Part shown: positions 62,219-64,000 of the stretch, piece after piece
Numbering within the stretch: the stretch's first letter is position 1
Layout: each line of letters starts with the position of its first letter
Origin: an uncultured Bacteroidia bacterium
Lineage (GTDB): Bacteria; Bacteroidota; Bacteroidia; Bacteroidales; ML635J-15
Reading direction: 5' to 3'
Assembly: GCA_902776565.1 (NCBI GenBank)
Contig: CACYQN010000003.1
Span: 1 to 64,000 of the forward strand
DNA: 64,000 bases
The notes under the pieces: model-generated
What the model was told of the DNA's origin: nothing
What the model saw: only the letters and a program-made list of their open reading frames with translations
The model's database searches: none
Program-made: the position numbers and the translations under genes

Positions 62219-62469
62219 AATATTGAACTATTATTGTCCGCTAAAGATTCTACAAATTAGAGAAAAATGCACCGTGTCAGATTTTTGTATGGTACAACAA
62301 AATGTAGGGACTTGTATTTGGATGAACTTAACAACCTCGGAGAGGTTACATATTTATAGAAAAACATGTGTATTTTTGGAACGTTGGCGCACATTTTTGT
62401 GGTTCGACAAGCTCTCCAACCAGACAAAAATTGTGACAACGCACAATTTAGCGGACAACAATATTGAAC
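62219..62469. mobile_element. MITE-like element with terminal inverted repeats and 10-bp flanking direct repeats
   Basis: Inverted repeats TTGTCCGCTAAA (62234-62245) and its complement (62447-62458) bound about 225 nt of non-coding sequence. Both sides carry the direct repeat AATATTGAAC (62219-62228 and 62460-62469), 5 nt and 1 nt outside the inverted repeats. This is the layout of a non-autonomous transposon with target-site duplication, though the spacing of the repeats to the ends is uneven. Confidence 0.55.
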
Positions 62470-62496
62470 AAAAAAGGACGTTTTTTTTACCGTCCC
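62470..62496 (-). terminator. Terminator for the right-edge T9SS gene
   Basis: GGACG / CGTCC stem (62476-62480 and 62491-62495). On the minus strand it is followed by T6, about 50 nt beyond the stop codon. Confidence 0.65.
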
Positions 62497-62507
62497 ATAT
62501 TTTTATT

Positions 62508-62537
62508 TGTAGCGACGCAATGCATTGCGTCGTTACA
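62508..62537. repeat. Dispersed palindrome, copy 4 (centre GCAATGCATTGC)
   Basis: 30-nt palindrome starting TGTAGCGACG and ending CGTCGTTACA, with one G-T pair. Same outer arms as the copy at 41594 but another centre. It begins 9 nt beyond the stop of the minus-strand gene. Confidence 0.75.
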
Positions 62538-62545
62538 ATTTAATT

Positions 62546-64000
62546 TTATCTACCTATCACAATTCGTTTTACAACCGAACGTGAATCCGACAAAATAATT
62601 CTTACGGCATAAACTCCCGGTGCAAAACCCGAAGCATCTATCGGAAGCCTATCATCGGAAATGTTGTCAAGTTCGTAAACGACCTGTCCAGCAAAGTTCA
62701 CAATCTGAATGCCTTGCATCTGCTGACCTTCGATGAAGAACATTTCTGCCGCCGGATTTGGATACAACTCGAAACTGTCGGCATCGAGCATTTCTATACC
62801 ATTCTCTTCTATGACTTCCGCATCGGTAGTTGCACAAGCAGTTTCTGACAAGCCATAGTTGCCGTAGCCACAATCGATTTCAACCACATAGCAGTATTCG
62901 GTCTCGAAATCAAGCATCATATCGTAGAATGTTGTATCAGCAGTGCTGGTGAGGTACTTGCCGTCCCTGTACAACGAATACGACTGCACGTCCCCTACCC
63001 TTGTCCAACTTACAGCCACCGAATTTCCGACAGCCTTTGCTACAGCAACAGGAAGTTCGCCACAACCAGCGGATGCGATTCTAGCACAGGCATCGTTAGA
63101 AGTAACAGAGTTGCACTCATTGTTCCTAAAGAATGCCATCACCCGATAGCAATAGTCCGTCTCAACATTTAGGGCATTGACCTCAAAGGTCGTCACATCG
63201 CCAGAAACAGAGACTGCATCAGAACCATCCAAGTTAAGTATTGCATAGTACGATACACCATACAACTCAGTCCATTCAAGCTTTATGCGGTCGCCGTAGG
63301 CACGTGCCGTAAGCGACAACTGTACATTGCAAGGGAACTCCTCTATTTCGGCACAAGCCGTATTGGAAGCCTCCGAAACGCAGTCGGCCTCGCCACGCAT
63401 AAATGCGCGTACATAGTAGCAATGATTGCCAACCTCCGGATTGCTTATAGTATAGGAGTTTGTCTCAACGGTATCAATAGGCATTGCCGTACCTTCTTCG
63501 TAGAGCAGATACGAAACACTTTCGTAGTCGCCACGTTCGGCAGCATCCCAACTGAGATTTATAGTATGGAAAGTATCGGTTTCGGCAACCAGATTGGCTA
63601 CCGGAGCGCATTGCGGAGTAGAAACTGCCATCGACAGACCGACTTCCATTACCTCGGGCATACAAACTACCGGCTTGAACTTGACATTTGCCGTATAGCT
63701 GCCGTTTTCAACCGCATATTCGGTTACGGTGACATCGATGCTACCGCCCACAGGAATAACGCCACCCTTGACATCAGTGCTTACCCACGAATTCTTGCGA
63801 CCAAGTTCATATACGGCAATGTTGTTTGCGGCATTGGTGTTCTGTACATTTGCCAAAAGTACATATCTGTCGTCGTAGAGGTACTGCGAAACGCAGATTC
63901 CACCAGCCAACGAACTTGGACTTGCCAGCGAAGCATCGTTGATGTAGTGTACCATTCCTTCAACCTGAACGCCGTTTGTGTTGAGCTTGTAAATCTTTGC
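62546..64000 (-). CDS. T9SS-secreted protein with fibronectin type III-like repeats (partial, N-terminus beyond window)
   Basis: The frame is open to the right edge at 64000, so the start and signal peptide lie outside; 484 codons are visible. Three fibronectin type III-like repeats of about 85 residues are recognisable ('INLSWDAAERG', 'IKLEWTELYGVSYYAI', 'VAVSWTRVGDVQSYSLY'), each closing with a 'CYYVRAF'/'CYRVMAF'-type strand and an alanine-cysteine ending. The last about 75 residues are a T9SS sorting domain ('ELYPNPAAE'). Probably a large surface protein, perhaps an enzyme whose catalytic part is upstream. It is followed by a palindrome and a terminator. Confidence 0.8.
   Translation of the reverse strand, partial: AKIYKLNTNGVQVEGMVHYINDASLASPSSLAGGICVSQYLYDDRYVLLANVQNTNAANNIAVYELGRKNSWVSTDVKGGVIPVGGSIDVTVTEYAVENGSYTANVKFKPVVCMPEVMEVGLSMAVSTPQCAPVANLVAETDTFHTINLSWDAAERGDYESVSYLLYEEGTAMPIDTVETNSYTISNPEVGNHCYYVRAFMRGEADCVSEASNTACAEIEEFPCNVQLSLTARAYGDRIKLEWTELYGVSYYAILNLDGSDAVSVSGDVTTFEVNALNVETDYCYRVMAFFRNNECNSVTSNDACARIASAGCGELPVAVAKAVGNSVAVSWTRVGDVQSYSLYRDGKYLTSTADTTFYDMMLDFETEYCYVVEIDCGYGNYGLSETACATTDAEVIEENGIEMLDADSFELYPNPAAEMFFIEGQQMQGIQIVNFAGQVVYELDNISDDRLPIDASGFAPGVYAVRIILSDSRSVVKRIVIGR

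Larger units (their letters stand above)
62069..62545. other. Intergenic region with MITE-like element, terminator and palindrome
   Basis: 477 nt between two minus-strand T9SS genes. It holds an AT-rich promoter region (no perfect -7 box), a MITE-like element at 62219-62469, a terminator and a palindrome. No gene seen. Confidence 0.6.

Overview
The window looks like a chromosomal segment of a Bacteroidetes bacterium, most likely a gut-type Bacteroidales. Three things point there: many start codons lie 15-80 nt downstream of a perfect TAnnTTTG box (the Bacteroidetes -7 element); secreted proteins end in type IX secretion (T9SS) C-terminal sorting domains with a 'YPNP' motif; and there are TonB-dependent receptors with partner lipoproteins and DUF5689 proteins. 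Housekeeping genes (leuS, pgi, idi, lysC, deoC, clpP, clpX, pepD) alternate with AT-rich accessory blocks. No rRNA, tRNA or CRISPR array was seen.

Layout. 0.2-8.3 kb: a TonB-dependent receptor followed by three related T9SS surface proteins that share an undescribed cysteine-containing N-terminal module plus PKD repeats. 8.4-12.9 kb: a nucleotidyltransferase, then (minus strand) aspartokinase, a metallophosphoesterase, a putative PD-(D/E)XK restriction endonuclease and a small secreted protein. 13.3-18.3 kb: a DUF4143 ATPase behind an array of TGCGCA sites, then a minus-strand run of a YafQ-type toxin-antitoxin pair, a NosR-like FMN/4Fe-4S membrane protein, an AI-2E family permease and an RsmI-like methyltransferase. 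18.4-24.8 kb: leucyl-tRNA synthetase carrying an inserted DUF559-type nuclease fold, a HAD phosphatase, pgi, idi and a frameshifted XRE regulator. 24.9-27.4 kb: a RelA/SpoT-type alarmone synthetase next to a fused alarmone hydrolase-kinase. 27.7-32.2 kb: a second TonB-dependent receptor with two DUF5689 lipoproteins. 32.7-35.6 kb (minus): deoC, a MazG-like pyrophosphohydrolase and an AlbA/Schlafen-type ATP-binding protein with a 12-nt coding repeat. 35.9-40.8 kb: a type III restriction-modification system whose mod gene is out of frame at a G8 tract. 40.9-45.2 kb: clpP, clpX, a lipoprotein and pepD. 45.4-52.9 kb: an accessory island with an XRE regulator, a MITE-like element, a six-gene cluster (small, mostly membrane-anchored proteins plus a AAA+ ATPase), HipBA and an AAA-ATPase/PD-(D/E)XK protein. 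53-64 kb (minus): a roughly 3000-residue T9SS serine protease with many Ig/PKD/SprB-like repeats, a MITE-like element and a T9SS fibronectin-type protein that runs off the right edge.

The strongest candidates for new biology are the small-protein/AAA+ cluster at 46.1-49.6 kb, the alarmone synthetase plus hydrolase-kinase pair at 24.9-27.4 kb, the nuclease-like insertion in LeuRS and the apparently phase-variable type III methyltransferase. Several families of intergenic inverted repeats and palindromes are dispersed through the window; one palindrome family keeps its pairing while its central bases change.
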